DNA of 64,000 nt from Cyanobium sp. PCC 7001 (GCF_000155635.1 NZ_DS990556.1:2552607-2616606), one strand, 5' to 3'. Positions 1 through 8,934 are shown, counted from the first letter of the stretch. Notes: generated from the letters alone by a model not told the origin. Made by a program: numbers and translations.

Positions 1-1731
1 GTGGCCAGTCTGGTGCTCGGGCTCTGGCTCGCCCGTCGCAACCGCAACGAGGCCGACTACTTCGTGGCGGGCCGTCGCCTCAGTGGCTGGCTGGCCGGCG
101 CCTCCATGGCGGCCACCACGTTTTCCGTGGACACCCCCCTCTACGTGGCCGGGCTGGTGGGCGTGCGGGGCCTGGCCGGCAACTGGGAATGGTGGAGTTT
201 CGGGGTGGCCCATGTGGCCATGGCGGTGGTGTTCGCGCCGCTGTGGCGCCGCAGCGGCGTGCTGACGGATGCGGCCTTCACCGAGCTGCGCTACGGCGGC
301 GCCACGGCGGCCTGGCTGCGGGGCATCAAGGCCTTTCTCTTTGCCCTGCCGATCAACTGCATCGGCATCGGCTACGCGTTCCTGGCCATGGCCAAGGTGA
401 GTGAGGCCCTGGGGCTGGCCCCCACCCCCCAGGCCCGTCTCACCCTGCTGGCGATCGTGGGGGTGCTGGTGCTGGTGTACACCGCCGCCGGCGGGCTCTG
501 GGCCGTGGTGGTGACGGACATGGTGCAGCTCGTGCTGGCCCTGGTCGGCGCCACGGCCGTGGCCGTGGCCGCCGTGCACGCCGCGGGCGGCATGGATGCC
601 CTGCTGGCCAGCCTGCGGGCGCTGGAGAGGCCCGAACTGCTGTCCCTGGTGCCCTGGCAGCTCCGGGACGGCCAGCTGCGCTGGATCGACAGCGCCGGCA
701 TCTCGATCTCCACCTTCAGCGCCTACATCGCCCTGCAGTGGTGGAGCTTCCGCCGCAGCGACGGCGGCGGGGAATTCATCCAACGGCTGCTGGCCACCCG
801 CAACGAGCGGGAGGCCCGAGTGGCCAGCTGGGTGTTTCTTGGGGTGAACTATCTGCTGCGCAGCTGGCCCTGGATCCTCGTGGCCCTGGCCGCCGTGGTG
901 CTCCTGCCCGACCAGACCGACTGGGAGCAGAGCTACCCCCTGCTCGCCGTCCGTCTGCTACCCCCCGTGGCCCTGGGCCTGGTGGTGGTGTCTCTCGTGG
1001 CGGCCTTCATGAGCACCGTGAGCACGGCCGTGAACTGGGGGGCCAGCTACCTCACCCACGACCTCTACCAGCGCTTCATGCGCCCCGCGGCCTCCCAGCG
1101 GGAGCTGCTGCTGGTGGGCCAGATGGCCTCGGTGCTGCTGGTGGTGCTCGGGGTGCTCACGGCCCTGCTGAGCAACAGCATCGGCACGGTGTTCCGGCTG
1201 GTGATCGCGATCGGCACCGGACCCGGGGTGGTGCTGGTGCTGCGCTGGTTCTGGTGGCGGGTCAACGCTGCCGCGGAGCTGGCGGCGATGCTGGGGGGCT
1301 TCGTGGTGGGCTTCGGCACCTCGGTGGTGCCGCTGCTGCGCATCGACGACTACGGCGAGCGCCTGCTGGCCACCACCGGCATCACCGCGGTGCTCTGGCT
1401 GGTGGCCATGCTGGCCACCCCACCGGAATCCGCCGAGGTGCTCGAGCGGTTCGTGCTGCAGGTGAAGCCCGCCGGCCCGGGCTGGCGACACTGGCGGCAG
1501 CGCACCGGCGTGGAGCCCCAGGAGAGCCTGCTCGACCTGCTGGCCCAGCTGGCCTTCAGCTGTGCGGTGCTGTTCGGTGCCCTGCTGGGTCTCGGCGGTT
1601 TCCTGCTCAAGTTGCCGCTCTGGGGCTGGGGAGGTCTGGTCACGGCGGTGCTGGGAACCCTCGCCCTGCGACAGCTGCCGCAGTTGCAGGGCAGCCTGCG
1701 GCGGGCCCTGGGCCAGACCCCGCAGGGGTGA
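1..1731 (+). CDS. Sodium:solute symporter family protein (5' end probably cut by the window)
   Basis: The protein is a polytopic inner-membrane transporter. It reads as a member of the sodium:solute symporter (SSS) family: many hydrophobic helices separated by short loops, an early polar segment (ADYFVAGRRLSGW) and a following stretch (TTFSVDTPLYVAG) typical of TM2-3 of the family. The substrate cannot be told from sequence. The first codon of the window is GTG in frame, but the open frame begins inside what should be the end of the first helix, so the real start most likely lies upstream and the 576 residues seen are a near-complete C-terminal portion. It ends just before a small membrane peptide gene. 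Confidence 0.8.
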   Translation: MASLVLGLWLARRNRNEADYFVAGRRLSGWLAGASMAATTFSVDTPLYVAGLVGVRGLAGNWEWWSFGVAHVAMAVVFAPLWRRSGVLTDAAFTELRYGGATAAWLRGIKAFLFALPINCIGIGYAFLAMAKVSEALGLAPTPQARLTLLAIVGVLVLVYTAAGGLWAVVVTDMVQLVLALVGATAVAVAAVHAAGGMDALLASLRALERPELLSLVPWQLRDGQLRWIDSAGISISTFSAYIALQWWSFRRSDGGGEFIQRLLATRNEREARVASWVFLGVNYLLRSWPWILVALAAVVLLPDQTDWEQSYPLLAVRLLPPVALGLVVVSLVAAFMSTVSTAVNWGASYLTHDLYQRFMRPAASQRELLLVGQMASVLLVVLGVLTALLSNSIGTVFRLVIAIGTGPGVVLVLRWFWWRVNAAAELAAMLGGFVVGFGTSVVPLLRIDDYGERLLATTGITAVLWLVAMLATPPESAEVLERFVLQVKPAGPGWRHWRQRTGVEPQESLLDLLAQLAFSCAVLFGALLGLGGFLLKLPLWGWGGLVTAVLGTLALRQLPQLQGSLRRALGQTPQG

Positions 1732-1767
1732 TGATGGCGGCGGCGAACGGCCACCTACCCCACGCCC

Positions 1768-1893
1768 GTGCAATTCTTCCGCTCCACCCTGCTGCCGGCG
1801 GCCATCGTGCTGCTGTTTGCCCTGGCCCTGCTGGCGGTGAGTGCCCGCATCTGGCTTCCGGGCGACATGGCTGCCCCTGCCCCGATGGCCTGA
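1768..1893 (+). CDS. Small single-pass membrane peptide, 41 aa
   Basis: GTG-started frame of 41 codons lying 36 bp after the symporter and 8 bp before the HEAT-repeat gene, on the same strand. Residues 9-28 form one clean hydrophobic helix (LPAAIVLLFALALLAVSARI), preceded by a basic residue and followed by a short soluble tail. It lies in the gap between two real genes and its frame is not a shadow of either. No function is recognised. Because it is so short, the call rests on position and the hydrophobic pattern alone. Confidence 0.5.
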   Translation: MQFFRSTLLPAAIVLLFALALLAVSARIWLPGDMAAPAPMA

Positions 1894-1901
1894 GCGGACC
1901 C

Positions 1902-2735
1902 GTGAGTTTTCCGCCCCCCGACCCCCTGCCGGAGCCGCCGGCGACCCCCGGGCCCTACCCCGAGAGTCCCCAGGAGCTCTATCTGGATCCCGAGGTGCTG
2001 GCCCAGGAGCTGGCCCAGGAACTGCTGGGCGACCCCCTCGACGAGATCGAAGGTGCCGATTCCGCCGGCGTGGACGTAGCGGCTGAGTGCGATCTGGGCC
2101 TCACCCTGCTGCAGGGACCGCATGAGCAGCGGATGCAGGGGTTGCGCATCTTCTGCGAACACCGGGACCCCAGGGCCGTGCCGCTGCTGCTGCCCCTGCT
2201 GTCAGCCGCCTGTCCGATCCTGCGCATGAGCGCCGTGTATGCCCTCGGCCGCAACCCCAGCCCCCAGGCGGTGGCTCCCCTGCTCACCCTGCTGGCCGGA
2301 GACGACAACGGCTATGTCCGCAAGGCGGTGGCCTGGAGTCTGGGCAACTATCCGGATGCGCCGGTGCTCAATCCCCTCATCCGGGCCCTGCAGGTGGACA
2401 TCGCCGCGGTGCGTCTCTGGGCGGCGAGCTCCCTGGCGGATGCGGGAGGCACAGGGCCCGCCAAGGCGGACCCGGCGGCGGCCCAGCTCCTGCTGAGCCT
2501 GCGGATCGACAGCGAGCCCGCCGTGCGCAGCAACAGCGCCTGGGGGCTGGGACGCCTTTACCCGGATCTGGTGGAACCACGCCAGCGGGAGGTGGTGGAG
2601 AGCCTGCTCCACACGATGCTCCATGACGCCGAATCCGGGGTGCGCGAGGAAGCCCGTCTCGCCCTTGAGCAGCTGGAGCAGCCGGCGGTGCTGCAGCAGC
2701 TGCAGACCCTGGTGGACGAAGGCCTGATCGCCTGA
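1902..2735 (+). CDS. HEAT-repeat protein, PBS-lyase-like
   Basis: 277 residues if started at the GTG at 1902, which sits just after the preceding small gene; the same frame is open far upstream but only as a shadow of the symporter. The N-terminal 60 residues are Pro/Glu-rich (SFPPPDPLPEPPATPGPYPE), then about five HEAT-like helical repeats follow, with recurrent patterns such as LRMSAVYALGRN, VRKAVAWSLGNY, VRLWAASSLADAG, VRSNSAWGLGRL and VREEARLALEQL. This is the pattern of phycobilisome-lyase-like and other cyanobacterial HEAT proteins. A lyase or scaffold role is possible, but no phycobilisome genes are nearby, so the function is left open. Confidence 0.85.
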   Translation: MSFPPPDPLPEPPATPGPYPESPQELYLDPEVLAQELAQELLGDPLDEIEGADSAGVDVAAECDLGLTLLQGPHEQRMQGLRIFCEHRDPRAVPLLLPLLSAACPILRMSAVYALGRNPSPQAVAPLLTLLAGDDNGYVRKAVAWSLGNYPDAPVLNPLIRALQVDIAAVRLWAASSLADAGGTGPAKADPAAAQLLLSLRIDSEPAVRSNSAWGLGRLYPDLVEPRQREVVESLLHTMLHDAESGVREEARLALEQLEQPAVLQQLQTLVDEGLIA

Positions 2736-2801
2736 GCGCCCGCCTGAAGCACATCATCCGCAGATCACGGCTAGCATCCGCCCATTCCGCCAGGGGCCTG
2801 G

Positions 2802-2999
2802 ATGGCACAGGAATCCATCCGTTTCCGCATCCGCCCGGACGGGCGTGTGGAAGAGCTGGTGGAAGGAGTGCGAGGACTGGCCTGCGAGCAGCTCACCGAG
2901 CGCATCGAAGCCCGCCTCGGCGCGGTGCAGCAGCGCCGCAGCACCGCGGAAGCGTTCCAGCCCGCCTCCCAGCCCCAGTCCCAACCCCAGCTCACCTGA
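2802..2999 (+). CDS. DUF2997 protein
   Basis: 65 residues. The N-terminal half (QESIRFRIRPDGRVEELVEG) matches the small DUF2997 domain, which in cyanobacteria and plastid-related genomes travels with the Ycf35/DUF1257 gene, exactly as here. The C-terminus is a Gln/Pro/Ser-rich tail. The ATG at 2802 follows the HEAT gene by 66 bp and the gene ends 4 bp before the next start, so the three small genes from 2802 to 3824 are probably co-transcribed. The biochemical role of the family is not established. Confidence 0.85.
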   Translation: MAQESIRFRIRPDGRVEELVEGVRGLACEQLTERIEARLGAVQQRRSTAEAFQPASQPQSQPQLT

Positions 3000-3003
3000 G
3001 GTC

Positions 3004-3393
3004 ATGTCCCACTTCAGCACCGTCAAGACCGAACTGCGCGATCGCGAGGCCCTGCTGGCCGCTCTGCACGATCTGGGCCATGACCCGCGCGAAGGTGAGC
3101 TGCCGGTGCGCGGTTACCGGGGCCAGACGGAGCTGGCCCAGCTCGCCATCGCCCAGGCCAACGGCGCCGACATCGGCTTCCGCCTCAATCCCGCCACCGG
3201 CACCTACGAACTGGTCACCGATCTGGATCTGTGGTCCCAGCAGGTGCCGATCGAACGGTTCCTGGCCCAGCTCACCCAGCGCTATGCCCTGCGCAGCATC
3301 CTTGCCGCCACCCAGGACGAGGGGTTCCAGGTGAGCGAGCAGACCAACCAGGCCGATGGCAGCATCGAGCTGGTGGTGACCCGCTGGAGCTGA
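3004..3393 (+). CDS. ycf35: Ycf35-like DUF1257 protein
   Basis: 129 residues starting MSHFSTVKTELRDREALL, the characteristic opening of the Ycf35/DUF1257 family, followed by the conserved GYRGQTELAQLAI and the terminal SIELVVTRW segment. The family is widespread in cyanobacteria and some algal plastids and has no firmly assigned function. The gene sits between DUF2997 and a ferredoxin, a conserved trio, so an iron-sulfur or redox-related role is a reasonable inference. Start is the ATG 4 bp after the DUF2997 stop; the open frame also extends upstream but only across that gene. Confidence 0.9.
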   Translation: MSHFSTVKTELRDREALLAALHDLGHDPREGELPVRGYRGQTELAQLAIAQANGADIGFRLNPATGTYELVTDLDLWSQQVPIERFLAQLTQRYALRSILAATQDEGFQVSEQTNQADGSIELVVTRWS

Positions 3394-3395
3394 GC

Positions 3396-3824
3396 GTGAC
3401 CGGCGCCCTGCCGGCGGGCTCGGTGGATCCGGCCCTCGCCTTCAGCACGGATGCCGACGGCGTCAGCGCACCACCCTCCGGACTTGAACCCGTCCTGGCC
3501 GGTGCGCTGCGCGAGAAAGCCGTCTGGGTGGACGAGGCCGTGTGCATCGGCTGCCGCTACTGCGCCCATGTGGCCGGCAACACCTTCCTGGTGGAGGAAC
3601 GCTGGGGCCGCTCCCGTGCCATTCGCCAGGACGGTGACAGCACCGGGACCATCCAGGAAGCGATCGACACCTGTCCTGTGGACTGCATCCACTGGGTGGA
3701 CTACGAAGAACTTCCCGCCCTGGCCGATCAGCTGGCCCAGCAGGATCTGCAGCCCCTGGGTTTCCCCAGCCCGGCCCGGGTCAGGCGCACCCTGCCCCGC
3801 CGTCAGGCCGAGCCAGCCCCTTGA
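3396..3824 (+). CDS. 4Fe-4S ferredoxin
   Basis: 142 residues from a GTG two bases after the Ycf35 stop. A single [4Fe-4S] site is visible: C50, C53 and C56 in CIGCRYC, with C93 in the CPVDC motif. The sequence between (AGNTFLVEERWGRSRAI) is the usual fold of cyanobacterial single-cluster ferredoxins of this neighbourhood. The first 40 residues and the Pro/Arg-rich tail are extensions. It probably transfers electrons to an unidentified partner; the gene overlaps the start of the following aldo-keto reductase (TTGA overlap), suggesting coupled translation and possibly a functional pairing. Confidence 0.9.
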   Translation: MTGALPAGSVDPALAFSTDADGVSAPPSGLEPVLAGALREKAVWVDEAVCIGCRYCAHVAGNTFLVEERWGRSRAIRQDGDSTGTIQEAIDTCPVDCIHWVDYEELPALADQLAQQDLQPLGFPSPARVRRTLPRRQAEPAP

Positions 3825-5020
3825 TCCCCACCCGTCGCTTCGGGCGCACCGAGCTGCTGATGCCGGTGCTCTCCCTCGGGGGGATGCGGTTCCAGCAGAG
3901 CTGGACCGACCTGCCGCCCGAGCAGATCACGGCCGAGAGCCAGGCCAATCTCCGCGCCACGCTGGAAGCGGCCCGGGGGGTGGGGATGCACCATCTGGAG
4001 ACAGCCCGCCACTACGGCAGTTCGGAGCGGCAGCTGGGCTGGCTGCTCCAGGAGGTGGCCGATCCGCACAGAATCCTGCAGACCAAGGTGCCGCCCCAGG
4101 CCGATGCCCGGGCCTTCGAGGCGGAGCTCAACCTCAGCTTCCAGCGGCTGGGGGTGGAGCGGGTGGACCTGCTGTCCATCCACGGCATCAACCTGCCCGA
4201 GCACCTCGAGGCCACCCTGCGGCCCGATGGTTGTCTGGCCGTGGTGCGGGAATGGCAGCGCCAGGGGCGGATCGGGCAAGTGGGCTTCTCCACCCACGCC
4301 AGCCTCAGCCTGATCGAGGAGGCCATCGCCTCCGATGCCTTCGATTACATCAACCTCCACTGGTATTTCATCCGTCAGGACAACCGGCCTGCGATCGATC
4401 TGGCCAGGGCCCACGACATGGGGGTGTTCGTGATCAGCCCGACGGACAAGGGCGGCCATCTGCACAGCCCTTCGGCCCGGTTGGTGGAGCTGTGCGCTCC
4501 GCTCCATCCGATCGTGTTCAACGATCTGTTCTGTCTGGCCGCCGAGGGCATTCACACCATTTCGGTGGGAGCGGCCCGGCCGGGTGATCTCGAGCGTCAC
4601 CTGGAGGCCGTGCGGTTGCTGGATCAGGCCCAGGGCCTGTTGCCACCGGTGCTGGAGCGCCTCGAGGCTGCCCGGCTGGAAGCGCTTGGACCCGAATGGC
4701 TGGCCAGCTGGCACGAGGGGCTGCCCGACTGGCAGGACACCCCGGGGCAGCTCAATCTCCCTGTGCTGCTGTGGCTGCACAACCTGCTCGAGGCCTGGGA
4801 TCTGGAAAGCTACGCACGCGCCCGCTATGGCCTGCTCGGCAACGCTGGCCACTGGTTTCCGGGCGCGAATGCCGACGGTCTCGACGCGGGTGTGACGGCC
4901 GGAAGCCTGGATCGTGCCCTGCAGCACAGCCCGTGGCGCCGGGAGATTCCCGGCCTGCTGAGGCGGCTGCGTCAACGGGTCGGGGGCCACAGCCAGCAAC
5001 GGCTCAGCTCAGCCTCCTGA
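3821..5020 (+). CDS. Aldo/keto reductase family oxidoreductase
   Basis: 399 residues starting at a TTG that overlaps the ferredoxin stop. The opening [20 protein letters not shown] is the standard aldo/keto reductase N-terminus. Of the catalytic tetrad, Tyr (ARHYG), Lys (LQTKVPP) and His (LLSIHGIN) are present, but the usual Asp of the DTA..YG motif is Glu here (HLETARHYG). It is longer than the usual 310-330 residue family members because of a C-terminal extension of roughly 100 residues that I do not recognise. Substrate unknown; the ferredoxin upstream may be linked to it. It converges with rsmG and overlaps it by 12 bp. Confidence 0.85.
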   Translation: MIPTRRFGRTELLMPVLSLGGMRFQQSWTDLPPEQITAESQANLRATLEAARGVGMHHLETARHYGSSERQLGWLLQEVADPHRILQTKVPPQADARAFEAELNLSFQRLGVERVDLLSIHGINLPEHLEATLRPDGCLAVVREWQRQGRIGQVGFSTHASLSLIEEAIASDAFDYINLHWYFIRQDNRPAIDLARAHDMGVFVISPTDKGGHLHSPSARLVELCAPLHPIVFNDLFCLAAEGIHTISVGAARPGDLERHLEAVRLLDQAQGLLPPVLERLEAARLEALGPEWLASWHEGLPDWQDTPGQLNLPVLLWLHNLLEAWDLESYARARYGLLGNAGHWFPGANADGLDAGVTAGSLDRALQHSPWRREIPGLLRRLRQRVGGHSQQRLSSAS

Positions 5021-5782
5021 GGCTGCCCCCAGGGGCTGTTTGGCGGGGATGCCCACGGGGCGCGGATAGGCAGCGGGGCACACCCCCGCCGGTTCCAGCA
5101 GCACCGCATGGCGGCAGCCCCGATCCCCGGGCAGCCGCCGCTGCTCCACCCCGCTCACCCGCGAGCGGAGGCGGCGGCAGGCCCGCTCCAGATCCTGCCG
5201 ATCCGTGGCCGTCCACTGGCCCCGGTACAGCAGGGCTCTCCCATCGGGCTTCAACAGGGGAACCAGGTACTCGGCCACCACCGGGGCGCTGGCCACGGCT
5301 CGCGCCATGGCCCAGTCGAAGCGGCCCCGGCTGTCGGCCCGCCGGCCGGTGAGTTCCGCCCGCTCGCACCGCAGGGTCACCCTGTGCTCCAGCCCCAGAG
5401 CCTCCGCCATCGCGCCCACGGCCTCCAGCTTCCGTCCCACGGAGTCCACCAGGGTGAGATGGGCATTGGGGAGGGCCACGGCCATGGCCAGCCCCGGAAA
5501 GCCGCAGCCGGTGCCCACATCGATCAGCCTGAGAGGCTCCAGGGCCCTGGCGCTGGCCAGCAGCGGCACCAGCGGCCAGAGGCTGTCGTACACCTGGGCG
5601 ATCCAGTAGTCGTCACCCTCCACCAGCCGGGTGAGGTTGAGCCGGCCATTCCAGTGCCGCAGCTGCTCCTGCAGGCGCTCCAGCCGGTGTTCCTGTTCGG
5701 CACTGGGTTGCCAGCCCAGCTCCGCCCAGAGGTGCCCGCGGCTGGGGCCGTCGTCGGCCCTGGATCCGGAGGCAGAGGCCAT
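5009..5782 (-). CDS. rsmG: 16S rRNA (guanine-N7) methyltransferase RsmG (GidB)
   Basis: 257 residues. It methylates N7 of G527 in 16S rRNA using S-adenosylmethionine. The family hallmarks are visible in order: [11 protein letters not shown] near residue 45, the SAM-binding motif [29 protein letters not shown], and [11 protein letters not shown] followed by a Pro-containing loop and a lysine ([13 protein letters not shown]). Length agrees with RsmG plus a short N-terminal extension. The ATG at 5782 gives an N-terminus rich in Ser/Asp/Gly; a start a few codons later is possible. It lies alone on the minus strand between convergent and divergent neighbours. Confidence 0.95.
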   Translation of the reverse strand: MASASGSRADDGPSRGHLWAELGWQPSAEQEHRLERLQEQLRHWNGRLNLTRLVEGDDYWIAQVYDSLWPLVPLLASARALEPLRLIDVGTGCGFPGLAMAVALPNAHLTLVDSVGRKLEAVGAMAEALGLEHRVTLRCERAELTGRRADSRGRFDWAMARAVASAPVVAEYLVPLLKPDGRALLYRGQWTATDRQDLERACRRLRSRVSGVEQRRLPGDRGCRHAVLLEPAGVCPAAYPRPVGIPAKQPLGAASGG

Positions 5783-5830
5783 CGTTCGCTGTCGGGAGAG
5801 GAATTCTTAGGATCCCTCAGCCCGGACCCT

Positions 5831-6301
5831 GTGCCGTTGCCACCCTTCGGCGCCAGCCCCAGCCACTACAGCCTGCTGCAGTTGCCCTCCTCGGCCAGCA
5901 CCGAGGAGCTGCGGCAGGCGTTCCGCAGCCTCAGCAAGCTCTACCACCCGGACACCACGGCACTGCCCGTTGAGGAAGCCGCCGAGGCCTTCCAGCGGCT
6001 TAAGCAGGCCTACGCCGTGCTGAGCAACCCCGAGAGCCGCCGCCGCTATGACGAGGAGCTGCGCCGTGCCAGGGCCGCCGTGGGTCCCCCGTCTCCCTTG
6101 ACGGCGCCCCCTGCGCCCACGCTCCGCACCGTGCCCTCTGCACGGCCGATGTCCGTGCGCCGCGCCCTCTCCGGAGGGGAGTGGCTGGCCCTGCTGCTGC
6201 TTGGCCTTGCCCTGGTGCTGAGCCTGGTGCTCGGGGTGGGTCTGGCCCTGGCCAGGGGCATGGAGCTGGCCCGCCTGCCCAGCTGGTGGCCCCCGGGTTG
6301 A
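5831..6301 (+). CDS. J-domain (DnaJ-like) membrane-anchored protein
   Basis: 156 residues from a GTG at 5831. Residues 11-80 form a J-domain: HYSLLQLPSSASTEELRQAF, then the diagnostic HPD at 39-41 (LYHPDTT) and the AYAVLSNPESRRRYD helix. A Pro/Ala linker follows and residues about 118-143 form one hydrophobic helix near the C-terminus. The protein should recruit and stimulate an Hsp70 (DnaK) at a membrane. It lacks the Gly/Phe region and zinc centre, so it is a type III J-protein. Start chosen because the J-domain begins right after it and rsmG reads away on the other strand. Confidence 0.85.
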   Translation: MPLPPFGASPSHYSLLQLPSSASTEELRQAFRSLSKLYHPDTTALPVEEAAEAFQRLKQAYAVLSNPESRRRYDEELRRARAAVGPPSPLTAPPAPTLRTVPSARPMSVRRALSGGEWLALLLLGLALVLSLVLGVGLALARGMELARLPSWWPPG

Positions 6302-6355
6302 GATCTGACCTCGGACACCCTGCGATTCACTCCCTCACCGGTCTTCCCGCCCCGC

Positions 6356-6622
6356 ATGCCCGACTTGCCCGCCGAAACCACGCCGCTCTACAACCACCCC
6401 CTGCCCGCTCTGGAGGCCTGGTTGCAGCAGCTCGGAGCGATCCGCAGGCCGTCGGAGCCCTGCCTCTGGGATCTGCACCGGCCCTGCTGGAGCGCCAGCA
6501 TCGAGCTGGAGGTGGAAGACCTGAAAGTGAGCTGGGAGGCGGATGGCCAGGAATGCACCCGCCAGTTCCCCTACGGACTGTCCAGGGCCGACGTGGAGGC
6601 GGCGATCCTGGCCGGCCCGTGA
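6356..6622 (+). CDS. DUF3143 protein
   Basis: 88 residues, starting MPDLPAETTPLYNHPLPALE. The core (PALEAWLQQLGA, WDLHRPCWSASIELEVEDLKV, GLSRADVEAAI) is the small cyanobacterial DUF3143 family, whose function is not known. It follows the J-domain gene by 54 bp on the same strand and may be co-transcribed. There are no catalytic motifs, membrane segments or signal peptide visible. Confidence 0.8.
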   Translation: MPDLPAETTPLYNHPLPALEAWLQQLGAIRRPSEPCLWDLHRPCWSASIELEVEDLKVSWEADGQECTRQFPYGLSRADVEAAILAGP

Positions 6623-6645
6623 GCAAGGTCTTCAGCGGCAGGCCT

Positions 6646-6801
6646 TCAGCGGCAGACTGAGCTGCTTCGCTCATCGGCGGGAGACAGCGGCCCGCAGTTG
6701 ACCCACTCCACCACCCTGAGCTCCACGTCCGTGAAGATGGCCAGGATGGCGCCGCAGAGCAGCACGAGCAGCCCGCCCACCACGGTGTTGCGGCTGATCA
6801 C
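6646..6801 (-). CDS. Small membrane peptide coupled to bioD, 51 aa
   Basis: Read from the GTG at 6801 this frame gives 51 residues with one hydrophobic helix (VVGGLLVLLCGAILAIF) and a charged soluble tail. That GTG overlaps the bioD stop codon (GTGA, 6798-6801), the same arrangement as between bioC and bioD, which argues it is the last gene of the biotin operon and translationally coupled. A longer frame from an ATG at 6837 would overlap bioD by 40 bp and is less likely. Function unknown. bioA would be a common neighbour here in related genomes, but no aminotransferase is found. Confidence 0.55.
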   Translation of the reverse strand: MISRNTVVGGLLVLLCGAILAIFTDVELRVVEWVNCGPLSPADERSSSVCR

Positions 6802-7502
6802 GGATCCCCTGGGCGACCGGCGTCGCTGCATCCCCAACCCCCAGGCGGTCTGGCCGCGATCAGTGCCTCCAATCTATGGGCGATCCGCTGGCGTTGCCAT
6901 TCCGCCTCCAGGGAGTCGCCGCTGAGAGGGCTGAGCGGCGGCAGGTGGCCGATCAGGGGCACGCCGCCCAGCTCCACCAGGGTGCGGGGATTGTCGCCAT
7001 GGGGGGCGCCATTGAGAATCAGGCCCAGCACGGGAATCTGCCGCCGCCGCAGGGCCTCCAGGGAGAGCAGGGTGTGGTTGAGCGTGCCGAGTCCGCTGCG
7101 GGCCACCAGCACCACCGGCAGGTTCCACTGCCGCAGTTGATCGATCTGCAGCCAGTCCCGCCGCAGGGGCACCAGCAGGCCTCCGGCCGTTTCCACCACG
7201 AGGGCTCCGGGGACGGCGGGGAGGGTGAGGCGGTTCGGCTCGATCAGCACCCCCTCCAGTTCGGCCGCCCAATGGGGGGAGACGGGTTCCCGGAGCCGGT
7301 AGGCCTCCGGACACAGGCGGCTGGAGGGCAGGCGCAGCAGGTTCTTCACTCGGCCACAGTCGCCACCACCATCCAGGCCGCTCTGCACCGGCTTCCAGTA
7401 GTGGGCGCCAAGCCCCTGCACCAGCCAGGCGCTCACCGCGGTCTTGCCCACATCGGTGTCGGTGCCGCAGACCACCAGCCGGATCGGTGCAGGTCCGCTC
7501 AC
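6798..7502 (-). CDS. bioD: Dethiobiotin synthetase BioD
   Basis: 234 residues. It makes dethiobiotin from 7,8-diaminononanoate, CO2 and ATP. The P-loop GTDTDVGKTAVSAWL is near the N-terminus, followed by YWKPVQSGL and the LVVETAGGLLVPL segment that corresponds to the family's VEGAGG loop. The GTG start at 7502 overlaps the bioC stop codon by the GTGA pattern. It is the fourth gene of the bioF-bioK-bioC-bioD operon. The C-terminus (RPPGGWGCSDAGRPGDP) is a short unconserved tail. Confidence 0.93.
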   Translation of the reverse strand: MSGPAPIRLVVCGTDTDVGKTAVSAWLVQGLGAHYWKPVQSGLDGGGDCGRVKNLLRLPSSRLCPEAYRLREPVSPHWAAELEGVLIEPNRLTLPAVPGALVVETAGGLLVPLRRDWLQIDQLRQWNLPVVLVARSGLGTLNHTLLSLEALRRRQIPVLGLILNGAPHGDNPRTLVELGGVPLIGHLPPLSPLSGDSLEAEWQRQRIAHRLEALIAARPPGGWGCSDAGRPGDP

Positions 7503-8275
7503 GGCGCCCTCTGGCCGCTCAGCAGCAGCACCTCCCATGTCACCGTTCCAGTCGCCGGCCAATGCTGCAGCAGCCGCCGCAACTGCATCGGCCCCAGAGG
7601 GGCGGTGGGGCTGGTGCCCGCGCCGATGGCCTTGAGCTGGCCCAGGAACGTGCCTCCGTCGGGACAGGGGAGGCTGAACCGCAGCCGATCGCAGCGCTCC
7701 AGCCGCAGGTCGCGCCGGGCAACAGACTCCAGAGCCCGGGCCGCAGGCAGGGGAAGCCCGCTGCAGGGCACCCCGGCGTAGCTGGCGGCCGTGCGCCACT
7801 CCGGAAAGCTCCGAGCCGTCGGCACCGCCAGCACCAGCCAGCCACCGACCATCAGGCCCTGGCACCATCGCTCCAGTTGCAGGAGAGGATCGTCCAGCCA
7901 CTGCAGCGCGAAGCTGGAGCTGAGCAGGGCTGCCCCAGCCAGTCCATCCGGCAGCCCCTGGTTCAGATCCCACAGCAGGCTGCCATGGGATTCGCTGAGG
8001 GGGTTGCGGGCCAGCAGTGCGGCGCTGGCATCCACCTGCCGAAGCCTCTGGGGCCAGCCCTGCTGGGCCAGGCTGCGCCCCACCAGGCCGGTACCGGCGC
8101 CCAGATCGGCCATCGGGCCCGGTGGCAGGGCAAGGGCCCGCACCTGGTGGGCCAGGCGCCAGGCCACGGCCCGCTGCAGCCGGGCGTGATCGTCGTAGGC
8201 CGCTGCGCCCTGGTCGAAACCGCACCGCACGCGCTGGCTGAACGCGTTGCGCTGACTCAGAGCTGCTCGATCCAC
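7499..8275 (-). CDS. bioC: Malonyl-ACP O-methyltransferase BioC
   Basis: 258 residues. BioC methylates malonyl-ACP so that it can enter fatty-acid elongation and yield the pimeloyl moiety of biotin. The sequence shows the class I SAM-dependent fold: a BioC-type N-terminus (FDQGAAAYDDHARLQ), motif I MADLGAGTGLVGRSLA, and SSFALQWLDDPLLQLERW, where the family usually reads SxxALQWxxD. The context (bioF upstream, bioD downstream) fixes the assignment. The ATG at 8275 overlaps the end of bioK by 19 bp. Confidence 0.9.
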   Translation of the reverse strand: MDRAALSQRNAFSQRVRCGFDQGAAAYDDHARLQRAVAWRLAHQVRALALPPGPMADLGAGTGLVGRSLAQQGWPQRLRQVDASAALLARNPLSESHGSLLWDLNQGLPDGLAGAALLSSSFALQWLDDPLLQLERWCQGLMVGGWLVLAVPTARSFPEWRTAASYAGVPCSGLPLPAARALESVARRDLRLERCDRLRFSLPCPDGGTFLGQLKAIGAGTSPTAPLGPMQLRRLLQHWPATGTVTWEVLLLSGQRAP

Positions 8276-8934
8276 CCGATCACCCGATCCACAAGCCCCT
8301 CGGAAAGCAGGGCATGACCGCAGCCTGCCAGCTCGATCCGATCCGCCTCCGGCAGGGCCAGCCGCAGCTGTTGCCGTGCCTCCGGCAGCACGATGCGGTC
8401 GAGCTCAGCCTCCACGACCAGACACGGCCCATCCGAGGGGAAGCCAGCCGGCAGGCCGGCGGTGGCTTGCAGGCTGGCCAGATCCTGCTGCAGCCGTTGG
8501 CGCCCCGCCGCTGTCAACGGTGCTTCCAGGATGGTGCTGGGCAGCTGGCTGATGGCCTGGGGCGCGGCGGCCTCCTGCAGGAATGTCTGCAACATGGCTT
8601 CCACGTGGGCTCCCTTCAGCTCCCGCGCCATGCCGGCCAGGGCGGCCCGCAGTCGCCGACCGCCAGGCCCCTGGGGCACGAAGCGCCCGAAACTGGCCAG
8701 CAGCACCACCGCATCCGCCTGGCCCAGCAGCTCCGCCGGCAGCAGATGGGGCCCGAGGGAATGGGCGATCAGCACCCGCCGTCCTTCACCGGGCCAGGCA
8801 GGAGCCATGGGCTGGCAGGGTCCATAACCCCGGTCGGGGCTCTGCCAGCTCCATCCGCGGCTGCGAGCCTGGTCTGCGAAAGGGGCCCAGTTGCGGTGAT
8901 CACCGCACCAGCCGTGCATGGCGATCACCTGCAT
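8257..8934 (-). CDS. bioK: Pimeloyl-ACP methyl ester esterase, BioK-like alpha/beta hydrolase
   Basis: 225 residues of alpha/beta-hydrolase fold. The nucleophile elbow is IAHSLG with Ser59, the oxyanion region is AMHGWCGDHRNW near the start, an acid candidate lies in EAELDRIVL and the catalytic His in GCGHALL near the C-terminus. Position between bioF and bioC points to the demethylation of pimeloyl-ACP methyl ester, the job of BioH/BioG/BioK. In marine and freshwater picocyanobacteria the analogue at this place was named BioK; the symbol is used on that basis. It overlaps the bioF stop by 10 bp, so translation is probably coupled. Confidence 0.8.
   Translation of the reverse strand: MQVIAMHGWCGDHRNWAPFADQARSRGWSWQSPDRGYGPCQPMAPAWPGEGRRVLIAHSLGPHLLPAELLGQADAVVLLASFGRFVPQGPGGRRLRAALAGMARELKGAHVEAMLQTFLQEAAAPQAISQLPSTILEAPLTAAGRQRLQQDLASLQATAGLPAGFPSDGPCLVVEAELDRIVLPEARQQLRLALPEADRIELAGCGHALLSEGLVDRVIGWIEQL

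Noticed and set aside
958-1773. Long antisense frames opposite the symporter and many other genes
   Set aside because: These are the expected shadows in GC-rich DNA; their translations are low-complexity Arg/Gly/Pro/His-rich and match nothing.
738-1901. A long open frame running on from inside the symporter gene into the HEAT-repeat gene
   Set aside because: The part before 1902 is an out-of-frame shadow of the symporter, rich in Arg/Gly/Ala. Only the part from the GTG at 1902 has protein-like features.
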